Assembly (NCBI GenBank): GCA_001599815.1
Contig: BCIA01000004.1
Coordinates: 1,304,862-1,368,861 of the forward strand
Direction of reading: 5' to 3'
Source of the DNA: Furcasterigmium furcatum
Lineage: Eukaryota > Ascomycota > Sordariomycetes > Glomerellales > Plectosphaerellaceae
Length of the DNA stretch: 64,000 bases
Made by a program: the position numbers and the translations under genes. Shown here piece by piece: positions 42,285 to 53,351 of the stretch. The notes beneath the pieces were generated by a model. It worked only from the letters and a program-made list of their open reading frames with translations, ran no database searches and was not told the DNA's origin. Numbering within the stretch: position 1 is the stretch's first letter; every line of letters begins with the position of its first letter.

Positions 42285-43137
42285 GGTGGTGACCGATATG
42301 AACAATCAGCGTTGAAGACTAGAAGGCGAGGAGCAAAGCAGAGTGAGACGAGGATAGGAGGGAGGTGTCTCTGATTTCGGTACGAAAGTCTGGTTTTCCA
42401 GCATCCGCTGAGCAAAAAGTGTGTGCAATGCTGGTTATATAGACTTCTGAGAACCGCAATGCTGCTTGCTCCTGTCCGAGACTGCCGCCTCCCCCGACCA
42501 GACTGACAACGAGTTAGGCTCGCCGATGGTGTTCATGGTCCCTGAAATGACGAATTTGCAGTCTCGAGAGGAAAGCCGCCGGTTCCAACTTCCCGGAGCC
42601 CGGAGATGCGAAGGAGAGTTACAAACCACCTCCTCCAGGTGGGGAACCAAAAGTTGACGAGGCGTTGGAAACAATAGCCCTGTTGGAAAATGGGGGAGAC
42701 GCATGGCCAAGAACTCACCTGGGAAGAATCGGATCGGCGAGATCGCGAGGTCCCCCGGTCGTGGTTCCGCGTCCGGCCAATCATGACTCAGAGATCGCGA
42801 GACGCATCTCGCCAACGAGAGCCCCTGAATGGTGGCACGGCTTTTGTGAGCGCGAGATCTCTCTGGATCCTGACATCGCGACATCGCGACATCGATCTCG
42901 CAATATAGAGTGAATGATTCTTTGCCGTGTCTCTTCGCGGTTGGTCTTCCCATCAGCCCGAGACTGAGTCCGGCAGCCGCTTCACGGCCGACATGAAGGC
43001 CCGAAGGGTTATATAAGGGCAGCACTGTGGTCGACCTCGAGCCCCGAAATCCCCGTTCATCCAGTTCATCCAAGACACTACTCCCTATTACTCACAATCA
43101 CATTTCTGCTCTTCTTTACTCTTCCACTTCACCCGAC
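42285..43137. promoter_or_regulatory. shared divergent promoter of Dal5-type permease and TauD-type dioxygenase
   Basis: A 0.85-kb non-coding region holding several short repeats: the 11-mer gagatcgcgag at 42739-42749 and again at 42791-42801 (52 bases apart), the octamer series gacatcgc, gacatcgc, gacatcga at 42872-42895, and a TGACTCA (GCN4/CPC1-type bZIP site) at 42784-42790 next to the second 11-mer. A TATA-like tatataag lies near 43011, about 125 bases before the dioxygenase ATG. Regulatory roles are inferred. Confidence 0.55.
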
Positions 43138-44520
43138 ATGAGCCCTTCAGCCCTTGACGAAACTCCCGTGGTTGCCCCTACCAAGGGCGCCACAAGCCGC
43201 TCTGAGCCCCTCCAGCTCTCGGGTGCTCTCGATGCTTTCGAGCACATCGAGGTCACCCCCTTCATTGGCCGAGAATATCTTAACGTTGATCTCGTGGAGT
43301 GGCTCAATGCACCCAACTCGGCTGAGTTGATCCGGGACCTCGCCATCACCAGTGAGCCAGATATCTCTCCCTTCATCCCCTGAAGCACACGTACGTCACC
43401 ACTGGGACTGACAAGAGTTGAAACACACAGTTTCCCAGCGCGGCGTTGTCTTCTTCAGGGCCCAGGACAGGTTGACGAATGACCTTCAGAAGGAACTCAT
43501 CCTTCGCCTGGGCCAGCTGACCGGGAGACCCGCCACGTCCGGGTTGCACATTCACCCCATCCTGAACTCGACCCGAGAGTTCGGCGACGAGGACGCGGAG
43601 ATCAGCGTCATCGACTCGAGGGGGTTCGCTAAGCTCTACGGCAACACATTCAGCCGGACCACGAAGAGGCAGAACAGCGCACAATGGCACAGCGACATCG
43701 CGTTCGAACCGGTGCCTGCCGACTTTACCTCTCTTCGCCTCCTCGAGCTGCCCAAGACTGGTGGGGGTGCGTATTCCCATGACCGATACTTCCGTGCTCG
43801 ATCAGTACTGACTGACTCTGGCATGCGCAGATACTCTCTGGGCGTCTGGCTACGAGCTGTACGACCGTATCAGCCAGCCGTACCAGAAGTTCCTCGAGAG
43901 CCTGACTGCGACCTTTGAGCAGCCGGGCTTCCACGCGGCCGCCAAAAGGGGCGACTTCCAGCTCTACGACAAGCCGCGCGGCGCGCCGGAGAACATCGGC
44001 ACGGAGCTTAAGGCAGTCCATCCTGTTGTGCGAACCAACCCCGTCACCGGGTGGAAGAGTCTCTTTCCCGTCGGCCTTCGTATGCGACACCCACCCTCTT
44101 CCCTTCTCCACCGCCCTGACTTGCTTGTGAGACGGGCCGCTTGCGAGCAGTGAAGAAGCTAACCACCTCTCCAGACGTCAGCCACATCAACGAACTGACC
44201 ACCGAGGAAGGAAAGAACTTGCTCGGCTGGTTCAACGACCTACTTCACAAGAACCATGATGTACAGGTCCGGTTCAAGTGGGCCAACAAGAACGACATCG
44301 GTACGTACCAAGCTGTGAACCCCATATATATGTCCTTGGGGAACATGTTGCCTGACGAAACATAGCTATCTGGGACAACCGCAGCACGTTCCACACGGCA
44401 ACCTTTGACTTCGCCGGGCTGGGCGACCGATCTGGGAACCGCGCGGTTGGAGTGGGTGAGCGTCCTTACTTCGATCCTGCGAGCACCTCCCGCAGGGAAG
44501 CGCTCGGCATCCCGTTGTAG
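43138..44520 (+). CDS. TauD/TfdA-type Fe(II)/2-oxoglutarate-dependent dioxygenase
   Basis: Five exons, 43138-43351, 43431-43766, 43831-44079, 44175-44300 and 44366-44520, give 359 aa (1080 nt, all GT-AG). Family marks are RGVVFFRAQDRLTNDLQ, HIHPILNSTREFGDEDAEIS, the iron ligands in NSAQWHSDIAFEPVPADFT (His-x-Asp), RTNPVTGWKSLFPVG (2-oxoglutarate region) and the distal His in IWDNRSTFHTATFDF, with GLGDRSGNRAVGVGERPYFD containing the expected Arg. Such enzymes hydroxylate sulfonates (taurine, releasing sulfite) or related substrates in the cytosol. The divergent Dal5-type permease suggests an uptake-plus-cleavage module for sulfur or nitrogen scavenging. Confidence 0.9.
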
Positions 44521-44821
44521 AGACTACAAAGCACATTGAAATAATCGACTCGGCATGTCCGGTCAAGAATTGAGAATATAAGATCGCTTTTGGGCTGGCT
44601 CCGGAACTCCCGGCGGCGAGGTCCCGCTTTTCCCGTCTCCTCGGCTCCGTTTCCTCACAAATTGCGCATCCCACGGGTGCCTTCGCTGAACAGGGTACCC
44701 AGACTCATCTGCCTCTGACCGCGCACCCGGGGAACATTCACAACTCACAGTCGCCGCCTTTTCCAGTTACGAGAAGTAGCCATCCATGGCATGGCATGTC
44801 ATTATGCTAAGAAGTACTTTC
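44521..44821. other. 3' space between two convergent genes
   Basis: About 300 bases between the dioxygenase stop and the HeLo-E2 stop. Nothing recognised. Confidence 0.5.
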
Positions 44822-47800
44822 TTATACTGTACTCCGGACTCTCAAACGACCTCTGAGGGACGTGAGAGACGCATCCAGGGAGCTGAAACTCCATTGACCA
44901 CCCAGGCCATCCGTCAACGGATCGGGCGCTGCACCCGCCCTCATCCATCGCAACTCTTCCATGATGTTGGCAAGTGCCTCTGCGCAATGGTCCTCGTAGC
45001 TGCCGTGATGGTAAAGCACATCCCGGGGGCAGCTGTAGCTCCCGACGTCCATGAAGTAACAACGGCCATCGACGCACAGGACCTGGATGGAGCAGAAGTA
45101 ACACCAAGTGACTGCACACAGCTCTGCGGCTATCATGGTGACCCTGTCAGACGGGAACGCGGTTTTTTCCTCCCCTGGCGACCCGTCCCGTCCCCAGCTC
45201 CACACGTGGTCGAACATGACTCCGCCCTCGAGGACTATCGGCCACGAGCTGTGCACATTAACCAGTTCAACGCTGCTCCCCGGAGATACCGGCACTTCTT
45301 CGTAGATGAGGCTGCCCTGGCAGTCCCCCGCATGCGTCTGGATCCTCTCCGGGTGGAACTTGGCCCCTCCGCCCCGCGGAAACTCCCAGGCGCCCCCGCC
45401 GTCGCTGCTCCGGAGGAAGAGCCACGTGCTGGCCATGCCACCCACAGACGCCTCTCGTTCGAGGAAAGGCTTCTTGATGGACTTGCCGTTGATGATCAGT
45501 TCATCCTCATCCTCAAACATCGTGGTTTCCGACTCGCATGCGATTGCCAGCTCGGCCGCGGCCTCCGCCAGATCGAAGTGGCACTCCTCTTTGATGTTGG
45601 CGTGCCACTTGTCTCGAACCATGCAAAGATCGGTCACTGGGTTGTTGTTCAGCTCTAGTCGCCGCATCGTCGGGAACTGGAGCCCTTCGAAGAGACGAAG
45701 AGTCAGTCGTCGGTCGTCCAGGACGCTATGGACCATCCGTGGGTCATTGATGATCAACGGGTCTCGTGTTTCGATGTACTCTAAAATCCTACCATAGGCC
45801 TCAGGAGGGATGGGCTGATAGAAAAGAGCGCAGTCGCTATAGATTCGTCGTCAGAATGTCTCCTGCGGAGAGAAGAGATACCGGACAGTCTCAAGCTTAC
45901 CAGTCAGGCCAATCCTTCACATCTGCTCCCGTCAGCAAAATCTGGAAAGAGACGAAAAAGAAGAGGCAATGCTGCGTACCTTTATTCTCCAACATTGCAG
46001 TACCGAACATGCTCGTGCGGAATAACGCCTGCTGGTACCCGGACTTGGCGATTCGAGGAATGCCCGTCGCTTGGACGTGCTCGTCGAACCCGAAGATCCC
46101 AAGTCGGGGCATTCCCGACTGAGTTCCAAGTCGCACACGAACCGGCAGCTCAGTAGTCTTGATCGAAGCATTGGCCTTCATGTCCCGCTTCGCTTCATCC
46201 TCATTGATCTTGTCCTGCTGCTGCGAGATGATGGACTGCCTGTCGTCCTGATCTGATCCAGTATAGACGGCCTCGAGCGCAGAGGGCGCGGACTGCGAGG
46301 CGTCGCGCAAGGGAGGAGCAATTGTCTCGGCGGCTGCGTCGCCTTGTGGGCTGAAGAGCTGGGAGACTGCCTCCATGTCCGGCCGATCCGATTTTGCATA
46401 TCTGTCTGTGTACATGCGTGCAATCTGGCAGTAAGAAGAGTAGTCGGTGACATACGTCTCAGCGATCTCCGGCACCAGGGGATCTTCGACATTTGGACTC
46501 GCCAGCAGCGCACACAGCGCCGTCAGGAGCGCGCCCAGCGAGAACCGCGTGGATGCATGTCCTGAGAACCAGGACGCGTTCTGGTCATCGCCCATCGTGC
46601 GCAGGTAGCGCCGGAGGCTCTCATCCACCCACCAATGCTGGTAGTCCGCACAGATATGGCCGCTGCTATCGATGTTGGGGTGATAGGTCCGCGTGTGGAA
46701 TCTGACTTTCGGGGGGTCATCGGGTCTCTCCGGGCTGAACTGCACGCCGATCCAGAATATCCCGCCTTCGTATGGCGTTTCAGGAGGCCCCTCGATACTT
46801 GCGAGCACTGTGTCGAGCCTGTCGTCGACGGGTGCGGCACTGATGAACGGCACGCCGGCCCCCCGGATGCTCCTGAGCTCCAGGAAGACTCTTCGTGCCA
46901 GGGAGTTGCCCTTGTCCGCCTCGACCAGTATTTCTGGAGATTTACTTGTCCATTTGATCATATCCATGACCTTGGTTTCTGCCAGTGCCTTGCCATATGC
47001 GGAGGAGCCGGATGTGAAGTTCAGGTCTGGCCGCGGACTATTGCTATTTTTGAGCAGCTCTGCCATGATCCTTTGATTTTGAGGGACGTCCCCGGGGCTG
47101 GGAAGTGCTTTGGCAGCCTCTGCAACAGCCATTAGATGACTTTGTGGGCTATCAGTTGATTCCAGCGCCTGGTTGGGCTGTCTCGCGGTGTGACGCACGC
47201 GAGACATCGCTGGGAAGGCTCGCGGTTCTTGTTCTTGCGGGGAAAGCTCATTCTCGTAGTCTCCGATCGTAGCCAAGGATGGAACGGCCTGCGAAGGTGC
47301 AGTATAGAACGACTGCACGCTGCCGCCGGTCGCCCTCGACTCGATGCCGGTAGCAGATCCCGTGAGAAGCGTCAAGCGGATGCTCGCAGCGTCCGAAACC
47401 AGGCGCCGGGAGGCAGACGACTGGCTCCGTGATATAACCTCCTGCAGAAGCCGCAGACTCTGGGCGTCCGAGACGGAGTCGATCTCTCGTGTCAACAGGG
47501 CCTGTTGTTGCTGGAGCACATTCAGCGCAGTAGTGATGCTCTCGAGGCCGTCAAGGAGGGTTTCCACGCTCTCGACGATCGTCCGGAACTTTCCCATGTC
47601 GTGGACGGCCCATTGCGTCACGGCCCAGGTTGACTTTTGCTTCTGGTTCTTCCTTAGGCGGTCCTTGAAGGATTCGAATCGGTCGCGGAATAAAATGAGG
47701 CCCCTGAAAGGGCCGAGCTGCGTGTCATCGCTCGGCGATGCTGCATCTTGAAGCGCGTACCGATCAGCGACCACATCGGCGTCCCGGAGAAGGAGGCGGA

Positions 47801-48127
47801 GGTGATTCAGAGCCTTCTCTGCGGCGGACTTGATGTCGTCCCGATCCAAAGACTTGTTGTACGGCGCCTTCTGCCCTGTCGGCCCGGGCACGAGACCAAG
47901 GCTCTCGCCCCAGACGATCAGGCGTATCCTCTGTAGCGACAGCTAGGCGAGTGAGCATCGCCATCTGCTTCGGGCGCGACGGGATATTCAATACATACCT
48001 GGGCGCACAGGAGATCATAATCCCGACCGAAGGCTCTGGCTCTGACAATGATATCGAAGTTCTCGATGCAGGCGGTGAACAGCCCTGCGATTCCTAGCGC
48101 GCCCAGCACGAGGCCAGCCGTCTCCAT
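44822..48127 (-). CDS. HeLo-domain / E2 ubiquitin-conjugating (UBC) fusion protein
   Basis: Four exons, 47999-48127, 45980-47942, 45901-45922 and 44822-45836, give 1042 aa (3129 nt, all GT-AG, in frame). Exon 3 is only 22 nt. The N-terminus (METAGLVLGALGIAGLFTAC, then ARAFGRDYDLLCAQ joined to LSLQRIRLIVWGESLGL) is a HeLo domain, the membrane-permeabilising cell-death domain of HET-S-type incompatibility proteins, extending to about residue 270. After a linker, an E2 fold occupies about 394-560: EGPPETPYEGGIFWIGVQF, the HPN motif (YHPNID, residues 464-466), GHICADY with the active-site Cys474, and LLTALCALLASPNVEDPL. Catalytic features look intact. Residues of about 690-1042 form an unrecognised region (LEYIETRDPLIINDPRMVHS onwards). 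No E1 or E3 lies nearby. Confidence 0.85.
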
Positions 48128-50164
48128 GGTCGCGAAAAGGAAATGTCAAGCTTGACGAGCTCGCATGCGCCTAGCCTGTCGGCGCTCAGGGGGAGTCTCG
48201 ACGCAGGGAACAACAAGGACTCGCAGGCTGGGCTATCAGGTATTCATGACGCGAGGCGATGAACCGCGGATGCGATCAGGCTGCGGTTTGGGGGTTCGGT
48301 CTGCAGGTCGCCGGGCGCCATCGGGGGCTGAGGCATTCTCTTGAAGACGTGACCAAACAGGTCGTCCAGTGACACCCAGGCTAGTTGCCGGGGGCAGTCG
48401 TTCGCGAAGAACCCTTGGTCACTTCGCGAGCTTCCGTCCCCTCTTGCCCACTAATTGCGAGCCTCGTGTACGTTATCTAGTGCCTTTACCTTCTGGACTT
48501 CAGCGAAGGTAAAATCAAGGTATTTTCCGACTGCTCGGCCATCCAGAAGTCGCTGCTGAGACGGACTGCTGCCGCCGTCGAGCTGGATGTGGTGGCGCAG
48601 CCGGGAGGCCTCGAGACGACAAAACGATCCAACGCGACAGCAGGTACCGACCACTGATGCAACATACCTTGGATCCCACACTGTTCTATCCCACAGTGAC
48701 CTCAGGTTGTTTCTCCCACAGCGTCCTCGCAGACCTTGATACCATCCCCTGACTTCTCGGTCGTGTCGATGCAGTGTCTCATGCATCCTTCATAGAATGG
48801 CGGGCTGGGAACAGCTAGTCTCAGATATCACTGCAACGCCGCGAAGTGGAAGCAATCTATTAGGCATCGTAACGGAACATTTCTTTGGGGTGTAACATGC
48901 CTCGGGAACATTCCGAACACATTCTTTGCTCTTGTTGATCATCAACTAGATGAACTCAGCTGAGTACTCTTAGCAGGTGATGCCAAGCCAAATTGACACA
49001 TACAGTCTGCGTCTGTGATGGACTTCAAGCCTTCAGTGTTTCCCTGTTTGTTCCATACCTACATTTTATGATTCCTCTCTGGATGACAATGACACGGCAC
49101 CACCTTCGTTAGACAATCAGGGTGCTGGGTCTTGTTGATTGGCGAGACGACAATTAAGCGATTGGATATGAGCTTCCGTACACGAAGTGGATAACCAAGG
49201 GTGGTCTTTGGTGGATAAGAGCGAGGGGACCCCCCGTCGAGATGTCCTGGGAACTTCCTCTTCTACACACCCACGAACTGCAAACAACGTCAACGAAGGA
49301 GCGCAGCGTGAGCAGGACGACGGCTGATCTGTCTTTAGGTGGAATAACGTGTGCAAGGTGTCCCGATGCCACAGGGGCCAAGTGTCGTGAGGACGATGAG
49401 GGAGGATACGGGATCATGTGTTTGTGCGATGACACAAATGGAGAACGGAGAGCCGTTCTGGGAGTATCGGAGAGCGTGTCCTATCTCTCTAGAGGGACAT
49501 CCTCAATATCGGGTCGAGATTGGACAGGTTGTGGCAAGCGGGATGACCTTTTTTGCTCGGAGTGGAATAGGAATGTTCATCATCCGTCAGTGAATTCCTC
49601 GGAGAATGCAGATGAGGCCCGGGGGGCTTATTTAGGAAAGTGGCGATACTTTCTTCGGTTTCGTACTATGTTTCTCATGGTTTACGGGCCACGGTAAGCG
49701 GGCAGTGGTTGAAACCCCAAAAATAGAAAATTTTCTCATCTCCGTCGTCTCCCCCCAACTATGGATATCGTTAATGGGGTACGGGGATGCGTCGCCTCAG
49801 AGAGGCAGAGCGTCCCTGTTACCAACGAGCGTGAGCGAGGTAGTTCAATATGTGAGAAACATGTAAACTTTCGGAGAAAACTTTTTTCAAAAGTAATAAG
49901 GAGATATAGCTATATCAACCGATATAGGGTTTTCTCGGCGTCATACCCATACGCCTCTTTGGTCATGAAAATCGTGCGTGCGCCTCCCAAGAAAGCGTAT
50001 TCCTGTGGCTATTATCGAGGACGAATAACAGGGACATGAGAGAATCCATCCCATGATGCCATTGCATGAAAACAGACGAGTTCGGATCAAGACCAAAGAT
50101 CCTATCACACGCGTGAATGAACCTCGCTACTCCTAGATCGTGTTCCTCCGGGGCCAGAATCGTT
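48128..50164. other. 2-kb gene-poor region with a dispersed repeat copy
   Basis: Contains the promoter of the HeLo-E2 gene and the repeat copy at 49893-50006. Several frames of 80-150 codons lack protein-like features and were not accepted. Confidence 0.45.
49893..50006 (+). repeat. dispersed repeat copy A (MITE-like)
   Basis: Matches the reverse complement of 57786-57900 at about 100 of 114 positions by eye. Conserved parts include ctcggcgtcat, ccatacgcctcttt and gtcatgaaaatcgtgcg. The left end has an internal palindrome-like block tatatcaaccgatatag. Confidence 0.75.
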
Positions 50165-52459
50165 TCAATCCATCAAGTGATGCATGAGAAACGCCGTACG
50201 GTATGCCACGAGTTCCGGGTTGATCCTCTCGTCAATGACCGCGTGGCCACCATCCTCGACGACATAAAGGTACGCCTCTACCCCAGCGTCCTGGGCCTTG
50301 GCGACCATCTTGCGCGGATGGCCCGTGCCGGTGATGAGGTCCGAGTTGGCGACCGTCGCGAGGAACGGCGGGTAGTCGACGCCGTCCCGAAGATTATGGA
50401 AGGGCGACCATCTCCGGATAGCCACAGCGTCGTCAGGGATCCTCGGGTCGCCGAGCTCGTCAACCCATGCGATTCCCTGCGCGCTCATGGGTATGAACCT
50501 GATCACATCCAGGACCGGCGCGTCAGATACAACGGCCCCGAACAGATTAGGGAACCGTGTGAGCATGACACCGGCCACGAGACCGCCGAAGGAGTGGCCC
50601 CAGAAACCCAGATTCTCAGGGCTCGTAAATCCGTCAGTGAGCGCCTCGGCCACGGCAGTCAAGTCCTCCCAGGTCATTTCCTTGAGCTCTGCTCCCTTGG
50701 CCGCCTCATGCCACGCAGACCCTCTCTCGCCCCCGCCTCGAGGAAAGGCGTAGGCGATGCTGCCGCCCGATTCAAGCCAGGGGACCAGATTGATACCCAA
50801 GTAATTCGGCTCGAGTGCGAGGCCAAAGGCTCCGTAAGCGTGCATCAGGACGGGCCGCCGCCCGGCTGTAGAGTTGAACTGATCGAACGATCTGGGCGAA
50901 ACAACGAGGTAGTCGATGATCGTGCCATCGCGGCTCTCGGCTGTCGAGCCTTCAATGACAAAGTCGGTGCGGTCAAAGTACCCCGGATGCTCGTATAGGA
51001 TAGTTGCCACTTCATCCGAGCCTCTGAGGGTGACCACAGGAGGTCGGATTAGCCCAGTCTCGACAAGAATAACATCGTCGCTGGATTTATCACCAGCCTC
51101 CAATATGGCCATGGTTCCAGGTGTCGCCGCCTCGGTCTCGTGGACCACGACCCAATCTCCATCCTGGTACTCAAATACCAAGCGGCGCTCGACCCCATGC
51201 GTCGTCGTGGTCATATGAACACGAGAGGCTGAGGCTCTCAGGCCGAAATACGCAATGTAGGGAGTAAAGTCCTCTGGTCCGGGTGTCCAGACAATAGAGG
51301 TCTTGCCATGTTCGCTGGACCCACAAGAAGACAAGAAGTCGTAGGCAAGGAGGGTGCCCGCGGGTACGGCTCTGCCAGAGATGTTCTCCTCTCTCCTCGT
51401 CATGACGATGAGATGCCGGTTAGTCGATTCCGCCATCTCTAAGCGAAGCACGAGATTCTCCGGCAGACCGACGACTCGCCTGATGGTCCCATCCGGGTAG
51501 TAAACGTGAAACCTATGACCACTCATGCCGGCGAGCAGTTCCGCCAACAGGCCATAACCCATGCCGTGTTCACCGAGCGGCCAGGCAAAGGCACCGAGAG
51601 ACGTCGGGTCTGATATTTCCAGGATGGTTCTCGCCTCGCTCAACGGAGTCCCGCGCTCCCAGACTTGCCAGGCGGCCGGGTAAAGAGCACCCGTCACGGG
51701 ACTAACTGGGGAAAAGGTCTGGCTGATCAGCAGGTGGTCTAGATCCAGCCAGGTGAAGAAGTGAACCCCGGGACCGACGTTGAATCCGTCCGACACAGCT
51801 TGTCCAGTAGCGACATCGACCTCTCGAAGTACAGTACCGGAGAACTCCCCCAGCCGAAGAAGGTAGCGGGAGCCGTCCGGAGAGGCCGAGCCCATGAAGT
51901 TTCCCCAGCCACTTTGGTAGGTTACGTTTTCGGCTCGACCCAGGGCATCCAGGTCCACGATAGGCGTCCACTGATCAACGGAACCATCGCTCAGCCTCCG
52001 CGTGGCCTCCAGGACGCCGGCTACGTTGTCTTCTGTGAATCGCACGCGAAAGATACTCCCGCCGGAGAAGGAGTAAACCGGCCGCGTCGGCGCGTCCTTT
52101 GCGATGGCCACGATCTGATCGAAAACCTCTGAGCTGAGAGGGAGGGCGCTCAGCTGGCTGATAGTCCGCTGCGTCTGATCTTCTGACCATGCGAGAGCCT
52201 CGGCATCCCTGGGCGGTTCAAGCCACTCGTACTCGACATCTGGCTTGATAGTCGCCCGGGGCGCCAGAGGATTCAAAGACCGATACCCTGGGAGCTCTCT
52301 TGCCGAGGCAATAGACGCAGTTGCAAGGGCGAAGAGAAGACTCTTCCGCAAAGTGAAAGTCCTGGGCCGCCATAGCGTCAGTATTCGTTTGAAAAAATGA
52401 CCAAGCGAAGACGGCATTCCAAAATGTTCGTCACTTATTGGGATGTGATGGACTGACAT
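50165..52459 (-). CDS. prolyl oligopeptidase family (S9) serine peptidase
   Basis: A 764-aa single-exon protein. A hydrophobic segment at about residues 38-53 (RKSLLFALATASIASA) after a basic stretch suggests a signal peptide or anchor; a start at the in-frame ATG 14 codons later is equally possible. The N-terminal part (about 70-450) is the beta-propeller with FRVRFTEDNVAGVLEATRR and NVTYQSGWGNFMGSASPDG. The catalytic domain has PVLMHAYGAFGLALEPNYLG, YAFPRGGGERGSAWHEA, LGFWGHSFGGLVAGVML with the nucleophile Ser, and VVEDGGHAVIDERIN with the catalytic His; the Asp lies in VANSDLITGTGHPRKM. The family cleaves short peptides after proline; some fungal members act in peptide natural product maturation. 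Probably secreted or in the secretory pathway. Confidence 0.88.
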   Translation of the reverse strand: MSVHHIPISDEHFGMPSSLGHFFKRILTLWRPRTFTLRKSLLFALATASIASARELPGYRSLNPLAPRATIKPDVEYEWLEPPRDAEALAWSEDQTQRTISQLSALPLSSEVFDQIVAIAKDAPTRPVYSFSGGSIFRVRFTEDNVAGVLEATRRLSDGSVDQWTPIVDLDALGRAENVTYQSGWGNFMGSASPDGSRYLLRLGEFSGTVLREVDVATGQAVSDGFNVGPGVHFFTWLDLDHLLISQTFSPVSPVTGALYPAAWQVWERGTPLSEARTILEISDPTSLGAFAWPLGEHGMGYGLLAELLAGMSGHRFHVYYPDGTIRRVVGLPENLVLRLEMAESTNRHLIVMTRREENISGRAVPAGTLLAYDFLSSCGSSEHGKTSIVWTPGPEDFTPYIAYFGLRASASRVHMTTTTHGVERRLVFEYQDGDWVVVHETEAATPGTMAILEAGDKSSDDVILVETGLIRPPVVTLRGSDEVATILYEHPGYFDRTDFVIEGSTAESRDGTIIDYLVVSPRSFDQFNSTAGRRPVLMHAYGAFGLALEPNYLGINLVPWLESGGSIAYAFPRGGGERGSAWHEAAKGAELKEMTWEDLTAVAEALTDGFTSPENLGFWGHSFGGLVAGVMLTRFPNLFGAVVSDAPVLDVIRFIPMSAQGIAWVDELGDPRIPDDAVAIRRWSPFHNLRDGVDYPPFLATVANSDLITGTGHPRKMVAKAQDAGVEAYLYVVEDGGHAVIDERINPELVAYRTAFLMHHLMD

Positions 52460-53351
52460 GGTACGAGTTGTATGAGATGAGTTGATCTAAACCAAAGAGT
52501 GCTGTCTTGAAATGGATGGCCTGCTGATTTCCCGGACTGACGTACCCGGGCCGTTTCTTTTGTACTCGATTCCACGCCCCGACAGGTGACAGCTGGAAGA
52601 TTGTCCAGTATACATTGCCAAGTCGTAAACTGTCGCCCGGCCGGCGTGGGTATCGATGGTTACACTGCAGGAGTCAGCGCCCGGGCTCGCCCGCGCGCCT
52701 ATGGGCGTAGAGATCTCACCCTGGGAATTACTCACTGCGACTTATAGATCCCTACACTACAAATCGGTCAGCGTCCATGTCACGGCGGCGACGAGGGGGA
52801 AGTGGGCTTTCTGAGATTCGTTGATGCCGGTGCATAGCCGAAGGACGACGGGAATGCGAGGCCAAGGCACTACCGCGTATACGCGTGTAGTTTCGCCCGG
52901 CTCGTTAATCTTGCTTTCTTGGCCGATGAGAAAGAAATTCGATGATGGCTTCAGTGCGCCGGGGTTGTGCGGCAGCCGGGCCCCTTCCTCTTTTGCTCAT
53001 CGTGCAGGGCCATACTACCCCATGTGAGGCCTACATGGATGCTTAGCACGGGGTGTTTTCTGCTCATAGAAGTCTTGATGCATATGATCTACGCCCGGAC
53101 TATGACCAGCTCTCGGAACTTACGAAGCCTGGGCTTTAGGCTGAATGACGAAGAGAAGGCGGAGACTAAATCCCCTGAAGCGCACTCTGCCCGAGTGGCA
53201 CGAGTTCACGAGGCGCAACATTCCCGTCATCAATGGTTGGGATGTGTGATGAGTGATTCTGCGAATGTTATATTACGGATGTGTATGGGGGACACAACCA
53301 TTATCGTCCATCTTCAGCTACTTCGGTGCTGCCACATCTCGCGGCACCCGA
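52460..53351. other. intergenic, no gene recognised
   Basis: About 0.9 kb upstream of the prolyl oligopeptidase start and beyond the 3' end of the 1266-aa gene. A plus-strand frame at 52967-53578 overlaps the latter's coding region and was rejected. Confidence 0.4.

Noticed and set aside
44786..45658. Plus-strand frame of 290 codons
   Set aside because: Antisense to the HeLo-E2 gene's last exon, whose splice pattern and frame are well supported.
49242..49697. Plus-strand frame of 151 codons in the gene-poor region
   Set aside because: No motif, no plausible start context, and overlapping frames on both strands are equally open.
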